Numbered from the stretch's first letter, positions 34,812-46,461 are shown. The stretch is DNA of 64,000 nt from Sequoia sempervirens (GCA_007258455.2 VDFB02047230.1:157116635-157180634), one strand, 5' to 3'. Program-made: numbers and translations. The notes: generated by a model from the sequence alone, not told the origin.

Positions 34812-34857
34812 TCTTTGAAGCAATGTGTTTCACACATCACTTCAAAGAGGGGCAAAA
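34812..34857 (+). promoter_or_regulatory. Polypurine tract with overlapping hairpin, inner Tat
   Basis: Stem tctttgaag (34812-34820) pairs perfectly with cttcaaaga (34840-34848); the 19-base loop can itself pair (atgtg and cacat). The tract aaagaggggcaaaa (34844-34857) overlaps the 3' arm and abuts the LTR. It differs from the outer Tat tract by one base. Confidence 0.85.
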
Positions 34858-36022
34858 TGTATACACATAAAAATAGTCATTTCTATAATCCTAGCAATTA
34901 ATTAAATATTTATTATTTAATTAATTTATCTAAAAGTCCTCTACATATGATTAAATTTAATTAATTTAATTATATTGTTCATTCATCTTATTCTTCCTTC
35001 GTAATTAAATAAATCTATTTTATTTGATTATTTTCATATGTCCACTTAATTAATTAAATAAATACATAGTTATTTAAATTAATTATCATTGTTTGAATTT
35101 AAATTAAATCTTTTTGATTTAATTAAGTTTAAATATCTCTTTTTCTTCTATTTTAAATGCTTCTTCTAATTAATTAAATATTTCATTTAATTAATTTCAT
35201 AAAAGTGATTTAATTAAATAAACCTTATTTAATTAAATATCTTATGCTTTCTTTCTAAATCACAACTAGATATTTTATTATCTTCTGTTTTTTTCAAAAA
35301 TCCTGATTAAAGCTTTCTTCTTATCACAAACTTTCTTCTGCTTTAAAAGCTTAATTAAATATTTCATTTAATTAAGAAAAAGCTGCATATCATCCACAAA
35401 TAAATAATTGAATTTTTAATTCATTATTTATCAGCTTTTAAATCTTTCTTTTATTCTTTTTAAAGAAAGATGATTTCTTAGCTTCTTATCTTCTTCTCTT
35501 TCATAAAAATAGAAAAATCTTATTTTCAAGTTTTCTTCTATTTTCTCTTCAGTTTCATCCTTCTTCAGCCATTTGATCTACTAGGAATTATCACAACCAT
35601 CAATCAAGACAGCCAATCAGAATCATTCGAAAAACTCTATAAATACCTGTGTGAATCCAAGCATTGGTAATAGGCAATTAATTAGAGTTCATGCATTTAA
35701 TCCTTTAACATTTTAATATCATAGCATCATGTTTCAAGCATATTAGTTCAATTTAATATCATAGCTAAATCTTGCATCATGCATCATATTTAAATCTCAT
35801 TCTTTAGGAAGACAGTTTGTTGAGCCTAGCCTACAATCTGAGAGCAAAAGCTGGAATCGACAAAAACACTGAAGATAGAGGACAATAGGACGACAATCGA
35901 AGCAGAATATTGAGTTTGCATTTACTTATATTTTATGTTTTGTTTTGATACAATGTCTTATTGGTGTGCTTGAATAGTATTTCTTTCAAATTCATTTACG
36001 CATATTATTTTTCAATCACACA
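34858..36022 (+). repeat. 3' LTR of the inner Tat element
   Basis: Near-identical partner of 18573-19794, shorter by one ~57-bp deletion. Ends aatcacaca before the TSD copy taagc. Confidence 0.95.
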
Positions 36023-36027
36023 TAAGC

Positions 36028-36960
36028 TTCTTGTAAGTCCTTATCAAGGATGGCTCTATGCTGTGGTGAGATACGAAGGAGCTCCAAGATAGAAATTTGC
36101 ACGAGAATTTTTCCTAGCTGCTCTAGGAGGTTGTATTGACCCTTTGGTTGAGGATTTTTGGAATGACCTAGAATAGTTATCTTGGTTATGCGGGTGGCGA
36201 CAACATAATATGATTTTGGCTTGTTTATAGTGATAGTGGCAATGCAATCATCAAAGGGTCTTACATTAATGATGATAGTGTTGTAATCATGTTTGAAAGC
36301 TACATAATTGCCATTATTATTGTTTCTTGAACTAGAGGCTTTTCCTTTATCATGGTCTTGTAGAGGTGTTTTTAATATGGTGTGATCAATGTTCATCTTG
36401 GCTTGTGGATTATCAACTAAAATGGTTCCATCTTTAATAAGGTCTTGAATAATGTTCTTGAGTGTCCAACATCTAGGTATTTTGTGCCCTTATAAATGGT
36501 GGTATTCACAGTATTTATTTTCCTTCCACCACTTAGGCTTTGATCAGTGAAGGTTCATAGTTTTTGGTCTCTGGTAGTGTGATGACATTTTCTTTCAAAA
36601 GATGTTTAAGAATTGATTTGATGGGTTCACCCAAAGGGGTGTATATTCTCTTGGTGCAGGGAGGACCTCTGCGTTGTTGATTGTTTTGGACTTCATTTAG
36701 CATTTTGTTTTGTCCTTGTGTCTGTGTTTTTGGCATATTGGATGCATTTGATGAAGATGGACCTTTAAGCTAAATGATTTCACCTTTAGTTATTAGTTTG
36801 GCATCAACAACTCCATCATTTGTGACATTTTTGTTTTGGGACTAGTATTTGCCCTTGTCATTGTTAGGTTTAGAATTTTCTTTGTTGACTTTGACTAGCC
36901 CTTTTGCAATAAGACCCTTTTCAATAAGGACACCTTTCTCCAGGATCTCCTCAAAAGTTG
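36028..36960 (-). pseudogene. Outer Tat gag C-terminal part and start of protease frame
   Basis: On - the region reads QGQNKMLNEVQNNQQRRGPP and TKRIYTPLGEPIKSILKHLL (36736-36533), then LLEQLGKILVQISILELLRI and SPQHRAILDKDLQEA up to the inner Tat. The frame resumes at 18567. A zinc knuckle equivalent near 36530-36490 is read as CEYHHL-GHK---CWTL over frames. Several stops and frame changes. Confidence 0.75.
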
Positions 36961-37740
36961 TGCAACACTGGATTTTTTATTCGACTCATCAATTCTCCAT
37001 TAAGGTTTTCTACAAACATGGTGACAAGTTGTCTTTCAAGAATGTGACAAGGAAACTTGCTAACCAAGCCCCACCATCTTTGGTAGGATGAGGTAATCGA
37101 TTCCCCATCTTATTTTTTGGTTGTGCTCAACGTTGCAAGGGTGACATCATTTTTAATGTTGAAGGCAAAATGATTGATGAATTTTTCAGCTAGTTCACCC
37201 CATGTTTTGATTCTTGGTGGAAGGTGTGTAAACCAATCTAAGGCTACTCCTGTGAAGCTTCATGGGAATAGTCTCATGAGATAAGTAGGGTCATATGAGA
37301 CTTCCATACATGATGTGCTAAATTATTGAATGTGTTCAATTGGATCCCCTGTCCCCTTATACTTTGGCAAAGGTGATGTTGTGAAATGTGGGGGAAAGGG
37401 AGGCATGTATAGCTTTCGATCAAATAGAAAGGGGCATAGTTCCTCCATAGAATAGGTCTTCTTGTTGGTTTCCAATTGCATGTTTGTCATATGTTGTTCA
37501 ATGGAGTGCATATGTTTTATCAAAAGGTTTGCAAGAGATGGTGTTGCATTGCTTTGGTTAGGTGCCATGATTTTGGTGTTAAGGTCATATGTTGGATTTG
37601 AATTGGGAATGATAATTTGGGACATAGGACCTTGGTTGCCATATGGATGTGTGTTTCTTGGGTTTGGAATGAAGTTGGGGCTTAGGTTTGTGCCAAAGGT
37701 CATGTTGGCATTTGGTATGATGTTTTGGAATTGAGGTGTG
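36961..37740 (-). pseudogene. Outer Tat gag capsid domain
   Basis: On - it reads YSMEELCPFLFDRKLYMPPF, PLPKYKGTGDPIEHIQ, a stop at 37323, then VSYDPTYLMRLFPWSFTGVA, LDWFTHLPPRIKTWGELAEK and FINHFAFNI. This is the retrotransposon gag domain, alignable with the inner Tat capsid. The coding quality falls below 37150. Confidence 0.8.
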
Positions 37741-38921
37741 GACCCTTGATTCATGTCTTGGTTTTCAAAATTTAGTCCTTGATTTGCAAGTGAGGGTGTG
37801 GATCCTTGGTGAAGGTTTTGACATGAAGGTGTAGGCCCTTGATTGATGTTTTGACATGAAGGAATTTTCCCTTGGTTGATTTTTTGAAATGAAGGAATGG
37901 TCCCTTGATTGACATTTTGAAGTGAAGGTGTAGGTGCTTGGATGATATTTTGACATGTAGGTGTAGGTCCTTGAGTAAAGTTTTGGAATTGGGGAAGGGG
38001 CCCTTGATTGGCATTTGAAGGTGTAGGTCCTTGGTTTGTATTTTGAAATGAAGTAAAGGTTCCTTGGTTAGGATTTTGGAATGATGGAGGAGCCCCTTAA
38101 TTAGTGTTTTGGAGTGATGGGATTGATCCTTGATTTGCATTTTGATTTGGGATTCTTCATGAGACAATGTGAACAATTCTAGATTTAGTTGGTGGGTTTT
38201 GACTTGATGAAGGGGCACGTTGAAATTGGAATGAGGAACCTTGATTTGTGTTGTGAAGTGTAGATTTAGGACCTTGGTTTTCATTTTGAGTCATAGGAAT
38301 AGAACCTTGTGATCTGGATCCTTGAGTGGTATTTTGTGGTGTGGACTTAGGACCTTGGTTTGTACTTTGTGATAGAGCACCTTGATTGGTATGTTGGAAA
38401 AGGGCATTTGTGAAGGTCTTTCCCATAGTATTTGTGAAACTTTGTCCTTGTGTAGTGATATTGGCTTCCTTGTTTCCAAATGTTGAGATGCTTGGGATGT
38501 GTGTAGTAGTGGTAGGAATGTGTGTTGTTCCAAAAGGTATGTTCGACATTTGTTGTGATGAGGGCATGCCAAATGCAAATGGATTTTTAGTTTCTTTCAA
38601 CATAATGGTAGATACGTCAAAACCTTGAGGTAATTTGGCCCCCTTTTTAGCTAGTGCATAAAATTATCTATTAGGTTCTACACTAACAAGTTGATTAATC
38701 ATGCTCAAAATTTGTGGGTCACTATAAGCTTCTTCAATTTCTTCTTGGTTCAATTTTCTATTGGGCTCTTCTTGGCTCATGTTTTCCCATGTTTGATCTC
38801 TTGGTGGTGTGTCTCTTGGAGGAGTAGAATGATTTGAATCTGCTCCAAGGGTAGTGTCATGAAAAGGACTTCTTGAAAACTTCATGTTCTTTCTTTTGGT
38901 TTGGGACCTTGTTTCAACCAT
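37740..38921 (-). pseudogene. Outer Tat gag N-terminal part with NQG repeat domain
   Basis: The ATG at 38921 starts MVETRSQTKRKNMKFSRSPF. After a TAA at 38664 the frame goes on KKGAKLPQGFDVSTIMLKE, matching GPKLPKDFDTEKLK of the inner Tat. From about 38430 to 37740 the frame encodes some 15-20 copies of a 10-20 residue unit built on NQGPTPSFQN. The result is a long Gln/Asn/Pro-rich disordered region that the inner Tat lacks. Confidence 0.82.
37745..38430 (-). repeat. Coding minisatellite in outer Tat gag (NQG unit)
   Basis: On + the repeat appears as ccttgattg or ccttggtt followed by ttttga-at-gaagg. Units of roughly 30 to 60 bp vary but keep the reading frame. Confidence 0.85.
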
Positions 38922-39011
38922 ATGAGACTTTTGCAAGTTGGGGGATAATGCAAGATGGCAATGAAACTATGCTATGTTTTTTGGATTTTTAGATTTTAGG
39001 ATATGAAAATG

Positions 39012-39140
39012 CAAGGATGCTAATGCAAGGATGCTAATGCAAGGATGATAATACAAGGATGATAATCTAAGGATGATAAAGAAAGGATGATAATTTCCAA
39101 AGGATGGGGGGATAATGAATACTAAAGGATACTAAAGGTT
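39012..39140 (-). repeat. Short tandem repeat, unit about 14-16 bp
   Basis: gcaaggatgctaat and variants (aaggatgataat) occur about seven times in the outer Tat leader. Confidence 0.85.
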
Positions 39141-41535
39141 GATTGATGTTCAAGGTGAATGATAAGGTGACTAGATGATGTTAATGGGAGATAAAGGAAA
39201 CTAAGGTTAAAATGAAATTAAGCTATATTTTTGTGTTTTTGGAGTGTAAGGATGCAGAGATAATGAAACTAATGCATGCAAAAGGATTAAGACTAAGGTA
39301 AAGTGAGCTATTTTTTTGTTTTTTTTAATAAGGGTGCGAAGTGCAATCTAAGAAATATGAGTCTAAATGAGAACAAGGAAATGCAAAGGAATTATAAAAT
39401 TTTGAACAAAGGGTGGAAATTAAGCTAATGTGAACCCAAATCAACAAATTCCAAATGTCATTGACCATAAGAGGATGAATTTGACAAAGTAGAGCCAAGA
39501 CTAGGACACAAGACTATGACTCAAATTTGATAAGGCGACAATGACAAGACAATGACAAGGACAATGGTCAATGACAAATAGAGTATGTAACCAAGAATTT
39601 CCAAAAGCTCAAAGATCTCCCTATGTTCAAAATCTGAAGGTCTAGATGCAACCTAAGAATCAAAGTCCAATTTGTGCAATGCAAAGGATTGAGGAATGCA
39701 ACCTATAATGCAATGTATTTCTAATGGGAATGCCTAAAATGAACTAGTAAATCTTGCAAGTCTCTGGTTTAGTATTTAGAGATCACTGTGAAATTATTTT
39801 GATCAGACTTTGGACACAAATTTCAAAAAAAATTGTTTAGTAGACAGTTGCAGCTCAGTTTTCAACAAATGCGTCTCACAGTTGTGGTTCAAGTTATCAA
39901 ATGCGGCTCTTTTTTCAGCAAGTGCAGTTCAGGCAGACAATTGTTGTTTTCTAGCTTATAGTTGTAGTTCACAATAATAGTTGTGGCTCTATATCTGCCA
40001 GTTATGGTTTTCCAGAATTTTGTTTTGACATTTTTTATGTTTTTGAGCTAGTTTTTGATGAAATTTTGATTGTTTCTGATAAAGTGTAATTGGAAAACAC
40101 AGTAGAAAATATCAAGCACTTTGTTCTTGGTCTTTTTTGTATGTGAAAACATTTTAATTTCAAGATAACAAGCACAACCCTATGGTTGGAAAGGACAATG
40201 TTCACTAGATTCCCACTTGGATTTCTCCAGCTACGCCTATTCAAAGTGGATAGTCTAGGATCTTGGTAGCACTGGATCCCCTCCACGACACTCACTTCTA
40301 TGGGCATACCAAGTTTCAAATTATCTAAGACCACAAGGATCTCAAGAAATTTTCCATCTCTACAGTGAACCACAAAAATGTGGGATGACTTCAGAGGTCT
40401 GACCTCCTGTGCCAACAAATAAAAGGATTTTGGATTCTAAAAACAAGAGGTGTCTAGTAAGGGCATCTGGTTCAGGGGGTACTATGATAAACTCCCTCAA
40501 GAGGCCTCCCAACCCTTAGAACAAGGGTTTTTTGCATCATAAAGATATTGGGGGAGGGTTATCATGTACCTCTTCCCATTGATTGCAAACTTTCCTTGCA
40601 ATCACAAATTTATATAGTGGTTCAAAAGGACTTGGATTTAGCATATTATCGCTTGGGTCGTTCCCTTGGGGTGAGTACTTTTTTCCCACCAAGGTAGGCC
40701 CTCTAATGGGTAAACACAAAAATAGATGGGTCTAGATTTCTAATCACTGAGTTTGCACAAGGTGAGATCATAATCCCTTCCATCCTTCAAACACTAAAAC
40801 ATGTGGTTCATTACCCCCTAATTAAATCTACATGAGAGAAGATAATCATTCTTTTTAAATCACCAAATGAAGTGTTGTCTAATCTAAAGAAAACAATATT
40901 GTGGTTTCAAATTAAATCCTTGGACATTCAAACCTACAATACCACATATTAGTAGTTTCACAAAAGAGATCTTGGACCAACGACAAGTTGCAAAGACCAA
41001 GTTAGCACAATAGCTTTAAAAAATAGACTAAAACTCAAAAATTAACAACTAAAGTAAACCAGAAAATGAGGAAACTAAACTAAACTAAGAAAATCTTAAC
41101 GAATACTAAAAACTAAGAGATTGAATTATTTGTTGCTTCAAAAGAAGCAGTTTTGGGGAGCTCCACTCCAAAGCCACACACTGCAAATAGAAGATTAGGG
41201 ACCCAGAAACCCTACTCTACTTACACAACCCAAAAGAAAAATCAAAAAGATCTTAAAACTAAAACTTTTTACCGAGCAGACAAATGCATTGTTTCTTTCC
41301 TTAGTTGTGTCGTTGCACTACGTCACACGAAATCGATTGCATCGTGTTTTTGAATTCAAATTCTCCTGCATACAGATGCCTTCTATTGATGCATCATTTC
41401 TAGATGAGTGTGTCACTGCATTTTTCAAATGCATCACTTCTTGGAAAATGCATTGTTGCTCCCATCAGTTGCATCGTTTCGTACCTAAAATTTGCAAAAA
41501 AGCAAAAAACCATACGAAAAATTGCAAAACCAGTA
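39141..41535 (-). other. Leader of the outer Tat element
   Basis: No gene. Two clusters of a TGC-cored motif lie near 39845-40010 (caaatgcggctc, gttgcagctc, gtgcagttca) and 41300-41480 (gttgcatcg, aatgcatc). Several steps are 21 bp, so they look like a diverged form of the inner Tat arrays. The block 40160-40460 resembles the inner Tat leader. Confidence 0.6.
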
Positions 41536-41553
41536 TTCACATCAGGTGCACCA
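41536..41553 (-). other. Putative primer-binding site of the outer Tat
   Basis: On -, one base after the 5' LTR end, tggtgcacctgatgtgaa begins with TGG as expected. The tRNA is not identified and the site may be mutated. Confidence 0.5.
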
Positions 41554-41554
41554 A

Positions 41555-42424
41555 TGTAAGATGGGGTTAGAGAGTTCCTAGCCTTGATAAAGTGACAACC
41601 AACACTTCTAAGCTATAGACCACATCCAACAAGAGAATACAAACAATGAGCAATGAAAATGAAATGCATTCAAAAGTAAACACTCCCCATTGTAGTTTCT
41701 TCACTTCTCTTATCTCTCCTTCTTCTTATGCCAATATTTCCCTCACATTTGTTATGAAGTTGTGCAAATACCTGCAAATACTAAGCAATAAATTTATAGA
41801 TAATGGTTGTTAAGTTGAAAATGAGAGAGGAATGTTGCTTTTATAGACAACCATTTGAACGAACGATCGAGATTGATCTTCTAGAAAGATTTCAAGATCT
41901 ATATATGAGAATGGATGAGAGGGAGATTATGAAATAAATGGCTAGGATCAAAATTCTAGAAAGATTCCAAGATCAATAGTTGAGAATTGATGCAACCAAA
42001 ATATTCCATTCATGGAAGAGCTATGATGCCGATGGCTATGATTCCCAATAGCTATGACAAAAATGAAGGCAATGACAAAGATTAATGATAGGGTATCTTT
42101 GACCAAAAGGATGCATAAATGATTTATTTTAAATTATTTATTCGGAAATGGAGGAAATTGATAAGTGGAAAATGAATAATTTATTCGAATTATTTATTTG
42201 GAGAAAATGAACAATGAGCATTTAATAAGTGACATGATTAATTTATTTAATCAATCAGGATAGAATAAAGATTAGAAAATGAATTAATTAAATAATTAAA
42301 AACTATTTAATTAGTAGAGGAATGTGATCAAGCATAGTTGAATAATTAAAATTATTCAATTATCCAAGGACAATGAACAAGAAAAATGACGCTCACAGAC
42401 TTAGGACATTTTTCATTGTCTACA
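41555..42424 (-). repeat. 5' LTR of the outer Tat element
   Basis: Homologous to 10083-11212 with one ~258-bp deletion and many substitutions. It starts tgtaag and ends taca on +. The TATA box on - (tataaaag) is at 41838-41845. Confidence 0.92.
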
Positions 42425-42429
42425 CTTAC
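42425..42429. repeat. Target-site duplication of the outer Tat, right copy
   Basis: cttac, identical to 10078-10082. Confidence 0.9.
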
Positions 42430-42790
42430 CCTTCATAGATAGCCTAGTAATTTTAGCGATGAACTCCTCAGTGGCATTCACCTCCACCTCTGGTAGCACA
42501 ACATTCTATTATTCCACCCCTTCACAAAGACCTCAATCACCTCAAAATTAGAGCTATGGAGTTTAAGCAAGTAGGGGAAAATTCCACCTTTCTCTAGGTA
42601 CTCCCACACAATCTCATTCCCACTAAATTCTTCACAAAAGAGCAGCTTGAGTCTACAACGATCACCACCCATTGCAACCAGAGACAACCAAAACATAACT
42701 TCACCTTGTTCTGATGAGCAGTGAAAGCTAAGAGAACAATCTAGAAACAAAGCCAAAATGTACCCATAAATTGTGTTAACCTGATAACGC
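42430..42790 (-). pseudogene. LINE-1 ORF3, N-terminal part
   Basis: Reading on - from about 42670: RCRLKLLFCEEF, then EIVWEYLEKGGIFPYLLKL and FEVIEVFVKGWNN. After a one-base frame change the sequence reads VEVNATEEFIAKITRLSMKG up to the outer Tat insertion at 42429/42425. The frame continues without loss at 10082. I do not recognise a named family; I associate the pattern with proteins repeated in conifer genomes. Likely a helical domain. Confidence 0.65.
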
Positions 42791-42899
42791 GAGTAGACCT
42801 AGCAATAAAAACCAATTCCATGATCTCTTTTTCATAAGATATACAATAATTAGTTGGACGGGCTCTAAACCCAAAGTTCCTAAACCAAATAAAGAGGAA

Positions 42900-43271
42900 A
42901 TAAAAACACTTATCTCCTAAGGTTTTCGCCACCATGACAAGACAGTTGATCATGATTAATAATACTTTGGAGATTAATGGGGATGGCGTCATAGGAATAC
43001 CAACAATTATGAGACACAACACCCACATTACCAAACCCATTAGAAAGAGTATTTTCCTCATAGAAGACATGTGATATTTTAAAATCATAATTTAAGGAAT
43101 GAAGAATAGAAAGGGCATCCTCAATGATATGCAATATAGACCACGATGGGGGATTGACCTACAAAAGGAAATTAATAATATTAAGGGAGTCTCCTTCCAA
43201 CCATAGCTTCATCACCCCAACCTCTTTAGCAAGAAGGAGGCCATGATAGGTTGTTGTTTCCTCTGTGTCAT
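42900..43271 (-). pseudogene. LINE-1 ORF2 RNase H, C-terminal part
   Basis: On - the frame reads DTEETTTYHGLLLAKEVGV, then LWLEGDSLNIINFLL, then PSWSILHIIEDALSI and DFKISHVFYEENTLSNG. These match the TNNEAE, EGDS and HV-RE-N--AD blocks of the RNase HI domain at the end of plant LINE ORF2. One TAG interrupts it. The N-terminal catalytic FDG block is absent because the copy is truncated there, exactly at the TSD. Confidence 0.8.
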
Positions 43272-43281
43272 ATTACTAGTT

Positions 43282-45280
43282 AAGACCTAATACCTATAAC
43301 ATTACTTTAGATCTTGAAATTTTGGTTTGTAAGAGCCTCTCTTGTACATAATTATCTTAGGGTTCTTGTTTCTATGTTTTCTAGTTTCCATTTTCTTTTT
43401 TTTGCTTTTACTTTAGTGTGTTCTCTATTTTTTATTTTTTTTTGGTTTTGTTTTGGTTCTCTTTTTGTTGTTGTCATCTTGGAAGGTTTCTTGTTTTCTA
43501 GTTGAGTGTGAAAATGGATTACTTATAAGAGGAATATGAAACCTATTGAAAATTACACAAAGATCTTGTTATTGGTATTTTCTCATTATAGATCTATCGT
43601 TGGAAATTGATTCCCTAGAATTTATTTTCATTTATTCCAAGCTTAGAGATGATAATTTGTCTGAATTTTAAAACAAGTGAGGTTCTTAGATGGGACATAT
43701 GTGGTCTTGTATTCTTACATACTTTAAATATTCATGTATTGGTTAGGACCGAATGTAGTGGGTTCATCTTAGGTGAAAAATAATAATTCCTAACCCATAA
43801 ATAAAATTAATTTTCTATAGATTGAGATATGAAAAGAGAAAAATCTATTACAAAGAGAAAAAAAATAAAATGTAAAAAGAAAAAAGAAAAGAAAAGAAAA
43901 GGAAAAGACAAAGAACCCAATCATCTAGGTGATTCAAGTAACTCTATTGGAACTATAGATGACTGGTTAGCAGTAGACCTATTATGTGAATATTATCAAA
44001 TGTGACTTTGTTAGGGCTATAGATGTATGACTGGTAGAAAATAAAATCTTAGGTTAACCTTTGATCATGTCTCCTTAATTACATGATGTAATCTAATATA
44101 ATTTTGATCATATAAAAATATCACTGCATTCATGTAACCTAGGTGGAATTTACTCTATTTTGGCCATAATCACACTTTTGAAGTAAATAAATAAGTTGCA
44201 CACACTAAAAATACTCCTTTATTCTCTAATATGTTCTATATTTTATTTTATTTTAATAGGTTTTATTTTCTCTACTTGTTTGGATGAAGAAATTCTTGAA
44301 TACCTATTTTTTGAAGGAATTTGATCTTAGATGATTGTTTTTTTTTCTAACTTACAGACACAACCCCCATTCTTGTTTTGATTTAGTACAAAATAAAGAC
44401 CTATCCTCTTTTATTTTTTGTTTCTTGTTTCTTAATTTATTTTTCTCAATTATCTTGTTTTAATTTTAGCCCCTTTTGTGTTTTGTTTGGTCTCTTGCTT
44501 GTATCCTTGGTATTTTCAAGAAATTTTCTTTTATTAGGCTTGTGAATTTGGTTAAGTATGAAAATCAAAGAATCTTCAAAACTTTGATGTCTTCCCTATA
44601 ATTTAGAATTATGTGTTTGATATGTTATATTTTTTGACTTTTTGGGTTAGTCCTCCCAACATGAACCTCTATGCATCCTAGAAGTTGTGACACAAATGAT
44701 ATAATGTCACTTCAAGCTAGCATTTCAACTCTACATTAATTCCAAAATTCTTGCATGTGTTTTTTTTGTTCTCATTTATTTTTATTCATTTGTCTTGTGA
44801 TTTATTGTGCTCATTTTCCCTTGTTTCTTCTTCCCTTTTGATTTATCTCCCAAAACTAGTTGAGTTTTTCCCAAGATTCAAACTTGATCCTATTCACAGT
44901 TGTGTTGAAGTATTGGATAGACACATGGAGTTTTCTATGTCATCTTCTTTCTCTTGTCGCTATTTTAATATATTTTGATAGGTACGGTTTTTGAATTTTC
45001 TTGTTAATGGTAATTTTATTTTTTTCATTTATTTTTCTTTGGTTTTTCTATATTTGGTGTTGTCTTCATTTACTTTTTGGGTTCCTTTGTGCGAATAGGG
45101 ATGTGGTTGGTCCTATTTTGGTCATTGCTAGTATTTTCCCTATTTTTATTTTTATTTTCATCTTTGTCATTTCTGTATTTTTCCCTTTGTCTTATTTGCA
45201 TGCCCTATTTAGGGTTTATATTTTCCCCTTCAATAGATTCATTTTTTAGAGTTGAGATTTATATGTGCATGTGATAGTTC
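43282..45280 (+). other. T-rich continuation of G1 3' region
   Basis: It follows the LINE-1 TSD. The first bases may complete the G1 pol C-terminus (HYF-like). The rest is T-rich with runs such as tttttttttggttttgtttt and A-rich patches near 43850-43920. Hydrophobic ORFs on + are composition artefacts. I cannot find the G1 LTR. Confidence 0.45.
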
Positions 45281-46461
45281 TTATGCAAGCAAGACAAGAA
45301 CCTCAAAAAGTGATGAAGTATGAATATAAGGGATGCCATGTGGCCTCTAAAGTAACTTTCCCATGGGACAACATAGGAGATATAGATCTTAGGTATGTCA
45401 TATCCATGAATCTTTTCAAAGAGGAACCGTAGAAGGAGAAAGAATATTCATAGAAAAATCTATATCCCAATTTAGAGTAGCACAATATATTAAATTTGTT
45501 GTTTCTCTATAATCAATATAGTTGATTTAGTCTTGTATGAAATTACAAGACCAATAACAAAGAAAAGTGTTTGGCCCCGTAGGCCAAACTATGCTAGATA
45601 TAAATCCATAAATTATTAAGAGAGTGTTTGGAATCCTTTTCTATGATAAGTGTGATAAGGTTAGCATGAAGGAAGTCTTAAGATAATCTGAACAACACAC
45701 TACTCAATTGATAAATTTTGTAAATGAAAACCTTTTACTATATAAGATAAGATCAATTATCAAAATCATTAGAATCCTCCACAAAAGTGAATTTGAAGAG
45801 GATCCTAAGGATATTATCACTTTACTAAGTAGAGTTTCTAGATGTGATATTGTATTCTTCAAAATTTTATTAATAAAAGGATAGATTGATCCACTCACAT
45901 CAATTCACACTACATGAGAAAATATTAGAGGTGATGGAGACAAACAAGTTTCACATGACATCCTATTTGGTACATCTTCTAGATTTACAAGATTTTTCAA
46001 GGGCTAAACCAACTAGGTACACTCCACCTTGATGAGACTAAATTTTATGATCAGGGTCAACCTGCAATATTGTGTCCCACTTATTAGCCAAGTTGGACAT
46101 TAATATCAACACTTTTTTACAAAAGCTTATTTTATGAAACCTATAGAAACTAAACCATTAATAATTTGGAGATGATTTGAACTAGTGACTTGTGAGGATT
46201 TGTGTGTAGATTCTAGATAATTTTAAAAAATAATAGAAATAAATTGTGATTTTTTTTACATAACTTTTAATAACTTATTTTTTATAAACAATATATTTTA
46301 AAAAGTGAAGTCACACATAAATTTTTTTATTGAATGGATGAAATTATAATTTTTAAAATATAGATTTTTAATATCAATATCTAGTGCATGGATATTTTTA
46401 TAATTTTTAATTGCATAGTTTTTTAAAAAATAATTTTTGAAGTCAAAGTAATTATAATCAG
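45281..46461 (+). other. Coding-like remnant of unknown type, then AT-rich flank
   Basis: Between 45290 and 45900 the + frame reads KYEYKGCHVASKVTFPWDNI and ENLLLYKIRSIIKIIRIL with stops between, which looks like decayed protein-coding repeat DNA. I do not recognise the family. 46200-46461 is AT-rich flank of LINE-2. Confidence 0.3.

Larger units (their letters stand above)
18573..36022 (+). mobile_element. Inner Tat-type Ty3/gypsy element (17.45 kb) with antisense PMD gene
   Basis: LTRs 18573-19794 and 34858-36022 are nearly identical by eye (about two dozen substitutions, mostly transitions, plus a ~57-bp gap). Order on +: LTR, primer-binding site, array-rich leader, gag, protease, G-patch, RT, RNase H, second RNase H, integrase, long 3' region, polypurine tract, LTR. 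The 3' region holds a PMD gene on -. Removing 18573-36027 restores the outer Tat gag-protease frame. Confidence 0.95.
10083..42424 (-). mobile_element. Outer Tat-type Ty3/gypsy element, inserted in LINE-1 ORF3 and itself split by the inner Tat
   Basis: The perfect 5-bp TSD cttac lies at 10078-10082 and 42425-42429. LTRs are 10083-11212 and 41555-42424. All genes read on -: leader, gag, protease, G-patch remnant, RT, RNase H, second RNase H, integrase. The polypurine tract sits next to the low-coordinate LTR, which is therefore the 3' LTR. Net length without the inner Tat is about 14.9 kb. The LTRs differ much more than those of the inner Tat, as expected for an older insertion. Confidence 0.92.
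8268..43271 (-). mobile_element. LINE-1: 5'-truncated LINE (RNase H end plus ORF3), split by the 32-kb outer Tat element
   Basis: On the minus strand it starts within the RNase H of ORF2 (43271) and ends near 8268. Without the outer Tat insertion it is about 2.66 kb. The 3' end carries a short GGG/CCC stem (aagggtttcaatatccctt on -) followed by caaaacc. 5' truncation and a 10-bp TSD are typical of LINE integration. The two parts are 43271-42430 and 10082-8268. Confidence 0.75.

Noticed and set aside
42741..43134. Overlapping hydrophobic ORF on - in the LINE-1 RNase H region
   Set aside because: It is in a different frame from the recognisable RNase H residues and has no motif.
43314..45274. 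Hydrophobic ORFs on + suggesting membrane proteins
   Set aside because: T-rich DNA gives Phe/Leu/Ser-rich readings in every frame; no start, family or boundary supports a gene.
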